Positions 32,778 to 43,220 of a DNA stretch of 64,000 nt are shown here, piece by piece. Position 1 is the first letter of the stretch. Each line of letters starts with the position of its first letter. Below the pieces are notes generated by a model that did no database searches, had not been told where the DNA came from, and saw only the letters and a list, made by a program, of their open reading frames with translations. Origin of the DNA: Symbiodinium microadriaticum (taxonomy: Eukaryota > Sar > Dinophyceae > Suessiales > Symbiodiniaceae); the NCBI GenBank assembly GCA_001939145.1, contig LSRX01001210.1, positions 19,498-83,497 on the forward strand, read 5' to 3'. The position numbers and the translations under genes were made by a program.

Positions 32778-32858
32778 GTGGACGAGTTTACCGAGTTCGG
32801 AGGGAAGAAGCGCAAAAATCCCAACAACTTCGCTCCTTCGACTCCTGGGTTTTTCTGA
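32778..32858 (+). CDS. Possible terminal exon on plus strand
   Basis: A long pyrimidine tract ending CTGGCCTCCCAG precedes VDEFTEFGGKKRKNPNNFAP, then STPGFF and TGA at 32,856. The best polypyrimidine acceptor in the window. A minus frame with a GTAAAC donor overlaps. Confidence 0.45.
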   Translation: MDEFTEFGGKKRKNPNNFAPSTPGFF

Positions 32859-32911
32859 GGGAGGATCGTGGCATGCAGCATGCAAGGGTTTAGGGTTTAG
32901 GGTTTAGGGTT

Positions 32912-33606
32912 CGCCAGCGCAGCTCTGCTGCGTAAGGCGCCCTGGCCAGCTCAGCTCTTCTCTGTCTAGGGCTGGTTCTTAACCGGCAATCGCTTTTCCA
33001 GCTGGAATTTTGAATTTATTTTGGGACAGGTTGTGAGGTGGGAATTTGTTGGGATAATGGTTTTTTTTTTTTCCGTTTTTGGGTTGTACCTGCCCCCTCC
33101 CTGACCCTCCTCTTACGTCCCCCTCCCCGCCACACCAAAAACTTGGTCAATTTTGCCTTCTGCCCTCCCTGGCCATTCTCCATTTTGGCCCTTTCTTCCT
33201 GGCCCCCATCCCCCTAAACCCCCCCTGACCNAAAAATTTTGACTTTGGCGCTAGTTCTCGTAGGCGCCCTTAATCCCCAAACACTGGCCCCCCGGACCCT
33301 CCCTGGCCCCCCTGGCCTCCCCCCGGCCCTGGCCATTCTCAATTTCTTCCGGGCTCTTCCTGGGCTTGTCTAGGCCCCCAGCGCCTGGCCTAGCCGCTGG
33401 TACAATTTACTTAAACCTCTGTGCAAGCGAGTTGCTTCAATTTTCTTAAATGCGTTGCATGGCTTGCGTATTTGCTTAAACTTGGCTCACTTTGGTGTAT
33501 TTGAAATGAAACCTGGAAACTTATTTTAATTGAATGCTGGTTGTCGTTTGCTTTCCGTGAATCCTGCTTTCCTTCTGCTCGTAAAACAACAACACCTGCG
33601 CTGGCG
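32912..33606. other. Pyrimidine-rich block bounded by 11-bp inverted repeats
   Basis: CGCCAGCGCAG (32,912-32,922) and CTGCGCTGGCG (33,596-33,606) are exact inverted repeats. Between them there is no TTTAGGG; a T12 run at about 33,061 and a C/T-rich strand to about 33,400 follow. No gene seen. It could be an unknown element or a 3' flank of the plus-strand exon just upstream. Confidence 0.5.
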
Positions 33607-33860
33607 CACTTAGGCGCAAGCCTCTAAAATTTAGGGCAGCAGTCGAGGGCTCGAAGTTTTACAGTAAGGGGCCGGAGCTGACCCACAACCTCACACTTCA
33701 ATCCCGACAGTTACATCCCAATCCCTCTAAAAAACTAAGCTGCTAACCTAGTAGCTAAGCACCAAGAAACGAACAATCCAAAACCTGAAACCCCAACCAC
33801 TAACCCCGAAATAACTGAACGCCCAGCTCCCAAAGCCCTAACCCTCAAGGCCATAAGTCC

Positions 33861-34073
33861 TAGGGTCCCCCGAGTACCCAAGTGGAAGTACTTTGGCCCC
33901 CAAAACTAGCCAAATAGGGACTACTGTCAGGCCAAAGTATATACACTACGGTTGATGATATAAATCCTGCATTACCACGGATTTCCTAAACTATGGGAAT
34001 TATGGTATATTCCTTGTTATGGGTATTGCAGAACTTATATATCACCAACCATATTTAGGTACATGGACCCTCA
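33861..34073. repeat. Family H element interrupted by family A
   Basis: Left arm TAGGGTCCCCCGAGTACCCA and right arm TTAGGTACATGGACCC fit H; the A element at 33,947 splits it. Confidence 0.6.
33947..34053 (+). repeat. Family A element nested in family H
   Basis: TACGGTTGATGATATAAATC to TATCACCAACCATA, TA at both tips. Confidence 0.85.
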
Positions 34074-34356
34074 AGGTGAACCTCCTATGCCCGAAGCCCA
34101 AACGCCAAAATCTGAAACAGGGGCTCAGTGTTAAGGGCTTAGAGTTTAGGGTTTCGGTTGAGGATTTTGGGGCTCGAAGAGGCAAACACGCAACCACATC
34201 AGATCACAGCTGACAAGACAGGCCGAAAGCCCTCAACCAAGGCCTCCCAAAACAAAAACATTGCCAACAAAGACCCTTAAAACGGTAAAAACAACATCAA
34301 GCCCTAAACCTATGGAACCCTTAAGTTCGAAATTGTTCGAAATGCTCAGCTCGGTA

Positions 34357-34547
34357 AAGCCTGGATCTTTATCAGGATTCTTGATACGAACCCTACCTAC
34401 AGTCTCCATATTATAGTTCCTTTTTTTGGGTTAACTTGTAGGATCCTACGTATGAAACTGGTTAAACCAAGAAAGGAACTACAACGGAGACTATAGGTAA
34501 TCTTTCGGGTTACGGGGCCAGGGTTTCTTGATGAGGTTCCTACATTA
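34357..34547. repeat. Family L element interrupted by family B
   Basis: Left part CTGGATCTTTATCAGGATTC and right part GGGGCCAGGGTTTCTTGATG match 18,465-18,575 on either side of the B insertion. Confidence 0.75.
34394..34499. repeat. Family B element nested in family L
   Basis: TACCTACAGTCTCCATATTAT to GGAACTACAACGGAGACTAT; complete, 106 bp. Confidence 0.9.
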
Positions 34548-34663
34548 GAAGCCCTCTATACCCCAAGCCCCGAAAACCCCTCAACCACTTATAGATCCCT
34601 TACCGGATCCCTTAAAGGATCCCGGAAAGGATTAAAGGAGCCCTAAAACCGTAAAAAAGCTCA

Positions 34664-34739
34664 GCTCCTGCTTCTCCGACAGGTCGTGGTCCAACTCGGA
34701 GAGTTGAATCCTTTGAAGCGACCAGCGCCAGGGGGTGTC
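34664..34739 (-). CDS. Exon-like island, helical
   Basis: Minus strand DTPWRWSLQRIQLSELDHDL, then SEKQEL, with about 85% G/C third positions. A GA or GC donor may be used. Confidence 0.45.
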
Positions 34740-34960
34740 TTGAGAGTGTTTTACGGTGTTTAGGCGTCTTTTCGTATGATGGTTTAGGTTGTTTAGGCTT
34801 GCTTAGGGCTTTGGGGGAGTTAGCAAGGTTTAGGTTTTCGGGTTTAGCTTGTGTCGGCCTTTTTGGGGTTCAGTAGGTTTCGGGCGGCTTAGGGCGGTTA
34901 GGGTCTCGGGCTTCGGGTCTACAGAAATAGACGTCTGGATAACTGGACACTCATGATATG

Positions 34961-35059
34961 GACAGTTCTCTAAAGTAGGGTCCCCTTTAGGTTCCTGCTT
35001 ACAGAGGTGCCATACGATTTTGGTGACTTAGACAGGGACCCTAATTTAGAGAACTACCC
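34961..35059. repeat. Inverted-repeat element, family D
   Basis: ACAGTTCTCTAAAGTAGGGTC against GACCCTAATTTAGAGAACTA; inner GGTGCCATACGATTTTGG. Confidence 0.8.
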
Positions 35060-35399
35060 CATGTTGTAGGGTCTCGGGTGTTGGGTTGAAGGGTTCGGCG
35101 GATATGGGGATCGTCCCACATCCCTCTCCTCGCAACGAACGTGACAAGACACATACTAGAGTGGTGGTCTTGATACTAAGCCCCAAAACCCTAAACTCAA
35201 GCTGCCAGACCCCCAAACCGTCAGCTGAAATGCTGAGTAAAGCCCCTAAACCCTAAACCCTAAACCCGAACCCCTAAACCCTTAAACCCGAAACCCCAAA
35301 CCCTAAACCCTCAACCCCAAAACCCTAACCCCTTAAGGCCCAAAACCCTAAAACCCTAACCCCTTAAGGCCCAAAACCCTAAAACCCTAACCCCCCTTA

Positions 35400-35466
35400 A
35401 GGCCCTCGGCCGAGGAAGGCCAAGGCTCTGCAGCATCATCTCGCGATCTTGCGCTACCTCGCAGGT
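35400..35466 (-). CDS. Exon-like island
   Basis: Minus strand TCEVAQDREMMLQSLGLPRP. A worn partial copy of its right end (GCTACCTCGCAAAAATGGG) occurs at about 35,653. Confidence 0.4.
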
Positions 35467-36410
35467 GTGGCAGGCAGGGCTTGGGGTTTGGGGGGGATTG
35501 GGGGTTTAGGGTTTAGGGTTTAGGGTTTAGGGTGTAGGGTTTAGGGTGTAGGGTTTAGGGTTTAGGGTTTAGGGTGTAGGGTTTAAGGGTTTAGGGTTTA
35601 GGGTGTAGGGTTTAGGGTTTAGGGCTTAGGGATCAGAGTGTGGGGCTTCGCTTGAGCTACCTCGCAAAAATGGGCAGGCAGGCTTTGGGGTTTGCGGGGA
35701 TTGGAGTTTACCTGTGGATCCAAAACCCTACCGTTTTTAAGGGTTTGACTCTGTGATTCAGGGGTCATAACCTACTTTTTGTAGGGTTTGGGGTTTGCGG
35801 TTTAGGGATCAGGGTGTGGGGTTTTCGGGCTTGGGTTTACAGACTTGCAGGTTGATTTCAGGATTTTTGAGCATATAAGGGTTACCAAGGAACAACGCTG
35901 CCATGCATACTTCTTGATACTCCGATCAACAGAACCGGGGCAAGAGGCTCAAACCCCCAGTCCTAAACCTAAACCCTAGAGGCCCTAAAGCCTGAAGCAT
36001 ACGCCCTCAAGTTTCCGTGGGTTTAGGGTTTACGGCTTAGGGGCGTAGGGTTTATAGGGTTTAGACTTTAGGGTGTGGGGTTTAGGGTTTACGGCTTAGG
36101 GCTTCTCATCCGGAACTTTGAGGTTTAGGACACCCTCTCGATGGCTTGACGGTCGCAGGTAAGAGCTCCGACTCTGTACTGTAGGTGGTGCTGTTCACAC
36201 GAAGCAGCCTACATGGGAGGTCTGTGTTTCGGCTTTTAGAGAGTCGGAAGTTTGTAGATTTACGGCTGTAGTGTTTGAAGGTTTTGGGGTTTCGGTTTAG
36301 GGGAGGGTTGTGGAGAAGGGGAGTGTGCCGGAAGGATCCCAGAATGGACCCTGGCTTGAAACAGCTCCCTAATCTGTGGCACCCTGAGCTAACTTCCTGA
36401 GCAAGAACCC

Positions 36411-36486
36411 TGTCTACGGCCTGGTACTCCTGCTCCTTCTCGAACTTTGTGTGCATCAGCTGCTCTATGCAGTTCTGATCCTGCGA
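36411..36486 (-). CDS. Coiled-coil exon-like island
   Basis: Minus strand GCTGGTCGGCAG acceptor, SQDQNCIEQLMHTKFEKEQE, then YQAVDR. The frame is part of a longer 142-codon open stretch whose remainder looks intronic. Confidence 0.45.
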
Positions 36487-36888
36487 CTGCCGACCAGCTT
36501 TGGGAAAGGTAGCTCCCGGAGGACGAAGGAACACTTACTCACAGTTTTGAGGTTTAGGGCTTTGCGGTGCTAGGGCTTTGGGTTCAGTGATATTTTGAAA
36601 TGATGACTGGGGTAGGTATTGCTTCCATGTGGCCTTGTTCCTGGTGACTGTCTTTTCCTACTCTTCCTAGACCGGTAGTTGCGACTGCTGTCACCAGAGT
36701 TGTTGTGCTTCGTCTCCGGACCAGACCATGGTTAGCAGCGTCGACCAGCTAAGGCTTTATCCCCAATGCAAGAAAAGGTACTTCACGCGATGTAGGCCTC
36801 TCAGGGAGCGAGGGGGCTGAGATCGGTTTAGGGTTTCGGGTTTAGGGGTTTAGGGTTTAGGGTTAACTAAACTCGTTAAGCTTTCGCC

Positions 36889-36988
36889 TAGGCCATACTA
36901 TGCCCCGCTGCTCCTCCTGCGACTCGAGCGTCGTCTTCTCAAGTTTGATCTTTTCCTGCCTCAATTGGACCGAGGACGTATGAGAGAG
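36889..36988 (-). CDS. Coiled-coil exon-like island
   Basis: Minus strand GTGCTGAAG acceptor, then LSHTSSVQLRQEKIKLEKTT and LESQEEQRGI. A plus frame is also open but less typical. Confidence 0.45.
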
Positions 36989-37179
36989 CTTCAGCACGGT
37001 ATGGTTTAGGGATTAAGTTGGTGATGACGCTTCAGGGGTTGGGGTTTAGGGCTTTGGGTATAGATAGCCCATGGCACTCCAAAGCCAAAGATCTTTAACA
37101 CCGAAACACCTCAACTCAAAACCCTAAATCCCTAACCCTGAGCCCCAAACCGGGAACCCCTAAACCCTGAAACCCTAAA

Positions 37180-37283
37180 AATTCTTTCTCTGATGATGTA
37201 ACTCTAGACCCATGACCTGGTTGATAATTGAGAACCCCGGTTTGTTCGAGGGTCGCAGTATCTCGGAAAGTGTCCATCCCTCT
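37180..37283 (-). CDS. Exon-like island
   Basis: Minus strand GMDTFRDTATLEQTGVLNYQ, then PGHGSRVTSSEKEFL. Confidence 0.4.
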
Positions 37284-37520
37284 TGTGGGGTTAAGGGTTT
37301 TAATTTTAGGGCTATTGTAAAGCTGGACCAACTTAATCAATTGCAGAGGGGAGGACAAAAGAGCTCAGAAACATTCATACTTAAACGCTCACAAAACAAG
37401 ACGAACCCACAAAGACTGGGCACAAGACCCCCAGACTCGAACACTGGGGTTCAAGCAAAGCCATCTCCTAGGGTTCAGACACGTCGGCGTACGCAGTAAG
37501 CCGTCAAATCAGAATGTCTT

Positions 37521-37586
37521 GTAAACCTTAACCAAATCCTCAACCGTGCTGGACTCGTAGGTTGCGCTCATGCTTCGAAACATTAA
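37521..37586 (-). CDS. Exon-like island with possible start codon
   Basis: Minus strand reads MSATYESSTVEDLVK before GTTTAC. The Met could be an initiator; no evidence decides. Confidence 0.35.
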
Positions 37587-37705
37587 CCCGAAGCCCTACC
37601 CCTAAACCCTATAAGCCCTACTGAACCCTAGCCCCCGAAATCTGATAAACCCCAAACCCCCCTAATAACCCTAAACCCTAAACCCGAAACCCTGAACCCT
37701 AAACC

Positions 37706-37795
37706 CAAGTTTCCATCCTCGGAGGGGCGGGGCTTCGGTCAACTCGACTTTTCGCTGCTCACCACCCCCCCCGCCCCCCCCAGGATGGAAACTTG
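37706..37795. repeat. Orphan inverted repeat around a coding-like core
   Basis: CAAGTTTCCATCCT (37,706) and AGGATGGAAACTTG (37,782) are exact inverted repeats. The spacer reads EQRKVELTEAPPLRGWKL on the minus strand and carries a C-rich run. Confidence 0.6.
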
Positions 37796-37905
37796 ATTTA
37801 GAGGGCAATGTAGGGGCCGTAATAATTCGCCTCGGCCCCGGCCGAAGCGGTCAGAGGTTCCTATTCGGATTCCCTCTATTCCCCACCTCTTAATCCCCTC
37901 CCCAC

Positions 37906-38240
37906 NNNNNNNNNNNNNNNNNNNNNNNNNNNNNNNNNNNNNNNNNNNNNNNNNNNNNNNNNNNNNNNNNNNNNNNNNNNNNNNNNNNNNNNNNNNNNNN
38001 NNNNNNNNNNNNNNNNNNNNNNNNNNNNNNNNNNNNNNNNNNNNNNNNNNNNNNNNNNNNNNNNNNNNNNNNNNNNNNNNNNNNNNNNNNNNNNNNNNNN
38101 NNNNNNNNNNNNNNNNNNNNNNNNNNNNNNNNNNNNNNNNNNNNNNNNNNNNNNNNNNNNNNNNNNNNNNNNNNNNNNNNNNNNNNNNNNNNNNNNNNNN
38201 NNNNNNNNNNNNNNNNNNNNNNNNNNNNNNNNNNNNNNNN
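37906..38240. other. Assembly gap (335 N)
   Basis: Reading frames crossing it are meaningless. Confidence 0.95.
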
Positions 38241-38281
38241 AGTTTGTCTATGCACAAACCCTATCACTCTTCACCCCGCAG

Positions 38282-38378
38282 ACGCTGCACCCCGATATCC
38301 TGCGAAAGCAAAAGCCCCAGACCTGGCATCATGTCTTCCTCCCAACATACGGCCGGGCCGAGGCGGACGACGCGCAGC
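38282..38378 (+). CDS. Exon-like island on plus strand
   Basis: CTCTTCACCCCGCAG acceptor, TLHPDILRKQKPQTWHHVFL and PTYGRAEADDAQ, then GTTTAAAT, where a family C element begins. G/C-rich third positions. Confidence 0.45.
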
Positions 38379-38382
38379 GTTT

Positions 38383-38467
38383 AAATTAGAATAGGGCTTG
38401 GGGGTCTATTTTACTATCATTCTACTAAAACCCACCCGAAACTATATTAATTCATAAGGCCCCGTAT
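38383..38467. repeat. Family C element (short)
   Basis: AATTAGAATAGGGCTTGGGGG and AATTCATAAGGCCCC; outer tips missing. Confidence 0.55.
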
Positions 38468-38572
38468 TCTTTTGGGGTTAGTCAGATTTCGGGGGCTAGG
38501 GTCCAGTAGGGTTTAGGGGTAGGGCTTCGGGTTCATGTCGCCGACCTGCAGATGCCGTGCACATCGCCATTT

Positions 38573-38673
38573 GGGAGTTTCCGAAAGTAGGGGGTACCTT
38601 ATTTGGGGTCCTTATAATAAGGATCCTACTATTTGGGGTACTATATTAGGGTCCCCTATTTTCGGAAACCCTC
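38573..38673. repeat. Inverted-repeat element, family I
   Basis: GGGAGTTTCCGAAAGTAGGGG and CCCCTATTTTCGGAAACCCTC; inner TCCTTATAATAAGGATCC hairpin. Second copy at 58,361. Confidence 0.85.
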
Positions 38674-39056
38674 ATTTAAGGAAGGCTGACCGCAGTTCAT
38701 GCTGCATTCCTTCATCAGAGGAACACCCGAAACCCTAAATCCTAAACCCTACACCCTAACCCTAAACCGCAAGACACCAACTTAACATCAAGCCCCAAAC
38801 TCTGAAAACCTCAGCCAGTATGGGCCGGTAAATGTTTGGGGTGTCTGTTGCTTCACCATTCTGGACTGCTGCAACGAGATATCGTCGTTATTCAGACCTC
38901 GATAAGAATTAAAACCCGATATCTAGACCTGAAATTCAAAGTCTAGTAAACCACTTCAGAGCCCTACCCCTAAGCCCTAAACCCTAAACCCCAAAACCCT
39001 AAACCCTAAACCCTAAACCCTAAACCCCCCAAAGCCCTGAAGCCCCAAAGCGCAGG

Positions 39057-39131
39057 CGAGATGCATCAGCCGCTGATTCAGCTGCTTGGCCCTCGTCACG
39101 AAGCTCTGCTCGTTCTCGAACCTTAGGATAT
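39057..39131 (-). CDS. Coiled-coil exon-like island
   Basis: Minus strand ILRFENEQSFVTRAKQLNQR, then LMHLA; mostly G/C third positions. Confidence 0.4.
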
Positions 39132-39507
39132 CTGGCTTCGGGCAGCTTTACAGGTTTCTGTAAACCCTTTCAGGGTTTCAGGCTTAGGGTTGAAGCTTTG
39201 TTTCCTTCAACATCTGCCTGGCAGGGCTCTGTTAAGGGTTCCATTGCGAGACTATTGGGCTCTCAGGGGCTTCAAGGAATGGGGGCTGGTCGTGGCCTTT
39301 CGCAGTCGCACAGCCTAGGAAACCCTTCCCAAAGACAAGAGACCTTAAACTAGAACAAGGGTTTAGGGTTTTGGGTCCAGGTGTATTTCTTAGTTACATC
39401 AAGGGTTTCGGAGTAGTGAAGAGAGGGAACCGGCCTTGATGACTCTAACCTTGTTCCTACCTTATAGGGGGCCATCAACACTGAAGTCATTCTTCAAACC
39501 TCCATGA

Positions 39508-39572
39508 AATCAGCAGAGGCAGGCGGCGTCTGAAGGACCATTTCGTGGAGCTTCGCATATTTGCTCTTGTAC
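39508..39572 (-). CDS. Exon-like island
   Basis: Minus strand CCCCAAG acceptor and YKSKYAKLHEMVLQTPPASA. Confidence 0.4.
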
Positions 39573-39721
39573 CTTGGGGCTGCCACCAAAAACCACGACC
39601 CTAAACCCAGTAAAGCCTGAACCGTGCAACCCCAAGGTCTTCGAAGCCCACACCTCCACCCTAAACCAAAACCCTGACCTCAGCCCGAAACCCGAAGCCC
39701 GAATCACAGTTTGGGTTGCAG

Positions 39722-39779
39722 GTGCTGGGGTCGGAAATGAAGCTGATCACGGCGTGTAATCATGACAAGCAAGCCGCAG
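39722..39779 (+). CDS. Small exon with acceptor and donor
   Basis: TTTGGGTTGCAG, then VLGSEMKLITACNHDKQAA, then GTGTGT. Plus strand. The next 350 bp (to about 40,130) contain few telomere-like units. Confidence 0.5.
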
Positions 39780-40215
39780 GTGTGTTTTCAGATGCATTTT
39801 GGCTTTCTGACTTGATAACTTCGCTCGCGAGCATGTCTCACAGAAGCTTTATGAGCGCTTTTATCATTGTTTCGGATCTCTCGCCCACTCTGTTCATGTG
39901 AACATCAGGATTCATGCTTTTGTTCTGAGGCAGACATCTCCCCGCCCCCCAAAAAACAAACAAGAAAAAACGACAGCCCTACAAGCAAACCGACAAGAAG
40001 ACCTCGAGATTTAAGCTTAGAGACAAGCTCCCAACTAACAGTTTGGGGGTTCCTTTTCTGTGGGCGTGTCCATGGCCTGAGCTTGGAACCATACTGCTAT
40101 CCCTTTACACCCAGAACCGTTAAACTGTAACGCCTCATCGCCCTAACTAATCCCCATACCCTAAGGGTGTAGAGCTTAGGGTTTAAAAAATTAAACCCAA
40201 GACCCATATTCCCCG

Positions 40216-40318
40216 GGAGTCGGAAGAGCTGCAACATGAACGCACGCATGGCTCTGTCGGCCATAAGTCGGAGCGACCCCCCACCAAAGCCCTGCGCTGC
40301 AACAGCCCTCCACCCCCT
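40216..40318 (+). CDS. Coding-like island with GTAACG donor
   Basis: ESEELQHERTHGSVGHKSER, then PPTKALRCNSPPPP before GTAACG. Minus frames are open here too. Confidence 0.35.
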
Positions 40319-40788
40319 GTAACGACCCCAAACGAATTTCCGAAACCCAAAACACCCAACCGCAGTCCAGGCACAAGTCCGTTTCAGCCTGCTTCCACGT
40401 TTGGCAGTTGAGGGTTCTTGGGCAAACCCCGAACCCTACAGACTGCAAAACCCACCCCCAGATGTCCTAGAAGTTTAGGGTTGTAGGGGCCCCGTAACCT
40501 CAAGACCTTGCGCTTAGAGCAGCTCTAGGGCTTGGAGGTTTTTAACGTTTTTCCGGGTGGTTGGGGGGCTGCAAGCTCTGCGAGGTCAGGAGCTCACCTA
40601 ACCTTGAATGTAAGGTTCAGGATGCTGGGGCCTAGATAACTCGAGCAGGGTTCGAATGGATACTGTGGCATCGGCGTGCCCTAAACCCTAAACCCCAGAC
40701 CCTAAACCCTAGCTCATTCCTTTGTGTCTGGGCTAAACCCTGTCTGATTCCTTTGTGTCTGGGCTCGGGGACGTGAGTCACAAGACCG

Positions 40789-41097
40789 CTATATGCCATA
40801 TGTAGTCGAGTGATTACTGCAACTACGACATCGACTCCGACTCCGACTCCCACGACGACGACGACGACTACTACTACTGATACTTCTACCACCACCACCA
40901 CCAGTAGCTCTGCTGGTTTCCTCATACTGAAACCCCAAATATACAATTTTTTCTAAAGAGCTCCATGTACACTCAAAATCCCCAACGATGTCACCCTCAT
41001 ACGAAGATCTGAATGCAAACGCCTCATGATAAGGACCCGGCTGGCAGCGCCTTGAATTAAAAGTGGATTCGGGCAGCTCTCTTTTTCGGAAACCCAA
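40789..41097 (-). CDS. 102-codon open frame with Arg/Ser-rich tail
   Basis: Frame includes PGPYHEAFAFRSSYEGDIVG and SSLEKIVYLGFQYEETSRA, then a low-complexity Gly/Ser/Arg tail from a (CGA)n/(CAC)n tract. The first part looks coding; the tail may be microsatellite. Confidence 0.35.
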   Translation of the reverse strand: MGFRKRELPESTFNSRRCQPGPYHEAFAFRSSYEGDIVGDFECTWSSLEKIVYLGFQYEETSRATGGGGGRSISSSSRRRRRGSRSRSRCRSCSNHSTTYGI

Positions 41098-41539
41098 AAG
41101 AAGAAGAGTTTAGGGTTTCGGGTCCTTTGTATAAGGGTGCCGTACTATTTTGGGGACCTGACGAGGGACCCCCTAGTGTGGAGAACTACCCGTTTGGTTA
41201 ACCGGGGTCTGCCATAAGTGTCCTTGTACCCAAATAGTATATACTTTACAGTTTCTCCAAGGCTCCTTTGAGGGCTCCTTTACAGGTTGTTTAACGGGTT
41301 CCATAGAGTTTAGGGTTTCAGGGTCCATGCACCCAAATAGTATATATCTTGGTGGTGTTGGCTAGCATTTGCCCATGCAAATTGCACCCGTTTTTGGAAA
41401 GTGAGGCCGATAGTAAGGGAATTAGTGGCAGTCCCGCTGTCGAAAAGCATGGGACCCCAAACCCTAAGCCCTGGCACTTTCCGATGCTCGTCTGAGCCGC
41501 CTTGCTGATGGAGCCATTCCTCCCGGATGCACACAGCTT

Positions 41540-41659
41540 AGAGGATCAGGTGACTTAGAAAGTAGGGACATAAGCACGGTAACTCTACTTATCAATACGT
41601 AAGACCCCAATTTTGGTACCTATAGCCTTACTTACTAAGTCCCACGATCCTGCAAGTAT
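41540..41659. repeat. Family J element (diverged)
   Basis: GACTTAGAAAGTAGGGACAT and TTACTTACTAAGTCCC align with the J arms. Confidence 0.5.
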
Positions 41660-41689
41660 GAAGGCCTCCACTCCGGACTGTAAGGCCTG

Positions 41690-41716
41690 ACATCCCAGAA
41701 AGACAAGACCCGTCAT
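41690..41716. repeat. 27-bp direct repeat, left
   Basis: Starts ACATCCCAGAAAGACAAGAC; exact copy at 42,774-42,800. Confidence 0.9.
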
Positions 41717-42773
41717 GGGTTCAAGGTTTCAGGGTTTAGGGGTTGGGAGGGGAGGGGCAAAGGGGGGGTTCACTGCTGGTTCTCTTCAGACAGCCGTACT
41801 GCTTTAGAACATGTCATCTCCGAGCATTCACTTCTCGTGCACTTTATAGAGTCGTACTTCCCAAGAACAAGTTGCGCACGCTGTCCTTCCTAATGCAACC
41901 CACACAGACTGGGCTTGATCCTAAGATCTTGAACTATAACTTAACTTAGCCATATGTAGGCCCTGAAAATAAGTGTTGGAAAATGCTCCGAAGAAAAAAG
42001 ATGAAAACACATTTGGAAAGAACAAAATGCAAACAAGCACGTCGAAGTCACGAATCTTCACGCCTGCCAAGATTTTGGAAGATATCACAATCGCTTCAAA
42101 TCAAGAAACAGCTAAAACAGTTGTATTTGCGTTCTGCATGTGCACGTGCGAGATTCCGTCCGCGTGCTGCTGCATGGGCGTCAAACGAAGTGAAATTCAC
42201 AATTATCTCGAGTTTTTGTGGGTGCACTGCATATGCATATATTATTATACATACATACATACATACATACATACATACATACATACATACATACATACAC
42301 ACATACACACATACATACATACATACATACATATTATATATATATATATATGTATGACCGCGCCCTGTACTCAAGGGCCTGTGCGTCCTGGCTGTTACTA
42401 TGCGAAATGCTCCTGCAATTTTCCTTTGTTTTTTTCGTACAGTTGTCTTGATTTCTTCTTGTTCTAGCAACGTCGAAAGCTCAAATTCCTCGAGTTTTTC
42501 ACGCTTCCTGACAGAGCTAAATCAGAGCTAAATCTATGAGCAGACCGAACAAAACTCACTGTGTTGGCATCTTCATGGCTTCAAAACACCTCTGTCAGCT
42601 GCGCGAAGCCATTTTTCGAGCTGTAACGCGTTCTGACGCAGAAACGCGCGATTTCCACACAATACAAAGCACTTGCCTGTCCTGCCGCACGCGCGTGAAC
42701 AGGGCTTCGGAGCGTTGCTATAAGTACAACTATACCATAAGGTAGCCTATTCTAACCCGACAGAAAGGCCCGT
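41717..42773. other. 1.06-kb block with few telomere-like repeats
   Basis: Mixed unique sequence with a (CATA)n tract at about 42,245-42,335 and an (AT)n run. Between the 27-bp direct repeats there is almost no TTTAGGG. The 69-codon plus frame at 42,536 is unrecognised. Possibly an insertion or a spacer. Confidence 0.6.
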
Positions 42774-42800
42774 ACATCCCAGAAAGACAAGACCCGTCAT
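42774..42800. repeat. 27-bp direct repeat, right
   Basis: Identical to 41,690-41,716. Confidence 0.9.
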
Positions 42801-43220
42801 CGTGCTCGGGTTCAAAGTTTAGGCCCGTTGTCACCAGTGTAGATGAAAGCCATGCAGCTGCAAAATGGAAATGCAGCTTGTAGCATGCTCCAGGTCGCGG
42901 GAGGATTGAGTTAGAAGATCCTGAGAACCCCAAACCCTAAATCCTGAACCTGGGGCTGTGGCTTTTGTAGGCGTTTGGGTCTAAGGTCTTGGCGTCAGGG
43001 TTGAACTTGGAGGGTAATCGCTGTCAAAATTGAATAACAACGACAGCCGCCATCTTTGCTGTTGACTACGAGTTTGTTGCACGAACATGACGAACAGCCC
43101 TGTGAAGTGTCTAGACGCCGAACATTCTCCACTCCTTCTCTATAACTGATACTTCATCTGCCACGGGACCTCTGAACAAGAACACGATACTAAGCAACAC
43201 TAGAAATCGCTTACAACACC

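Noticed and set aside
36650-36830. Cys-rich plus frame or RS-rich minus frame
   Set aside because: Both strands are open with equal plausibility and no splice boundary decides, so neither was annotated.
37739-38267. Open frames of 125-172 codons on the minus strand
   Set aside because: They cross 335 unknown bases and have no content.
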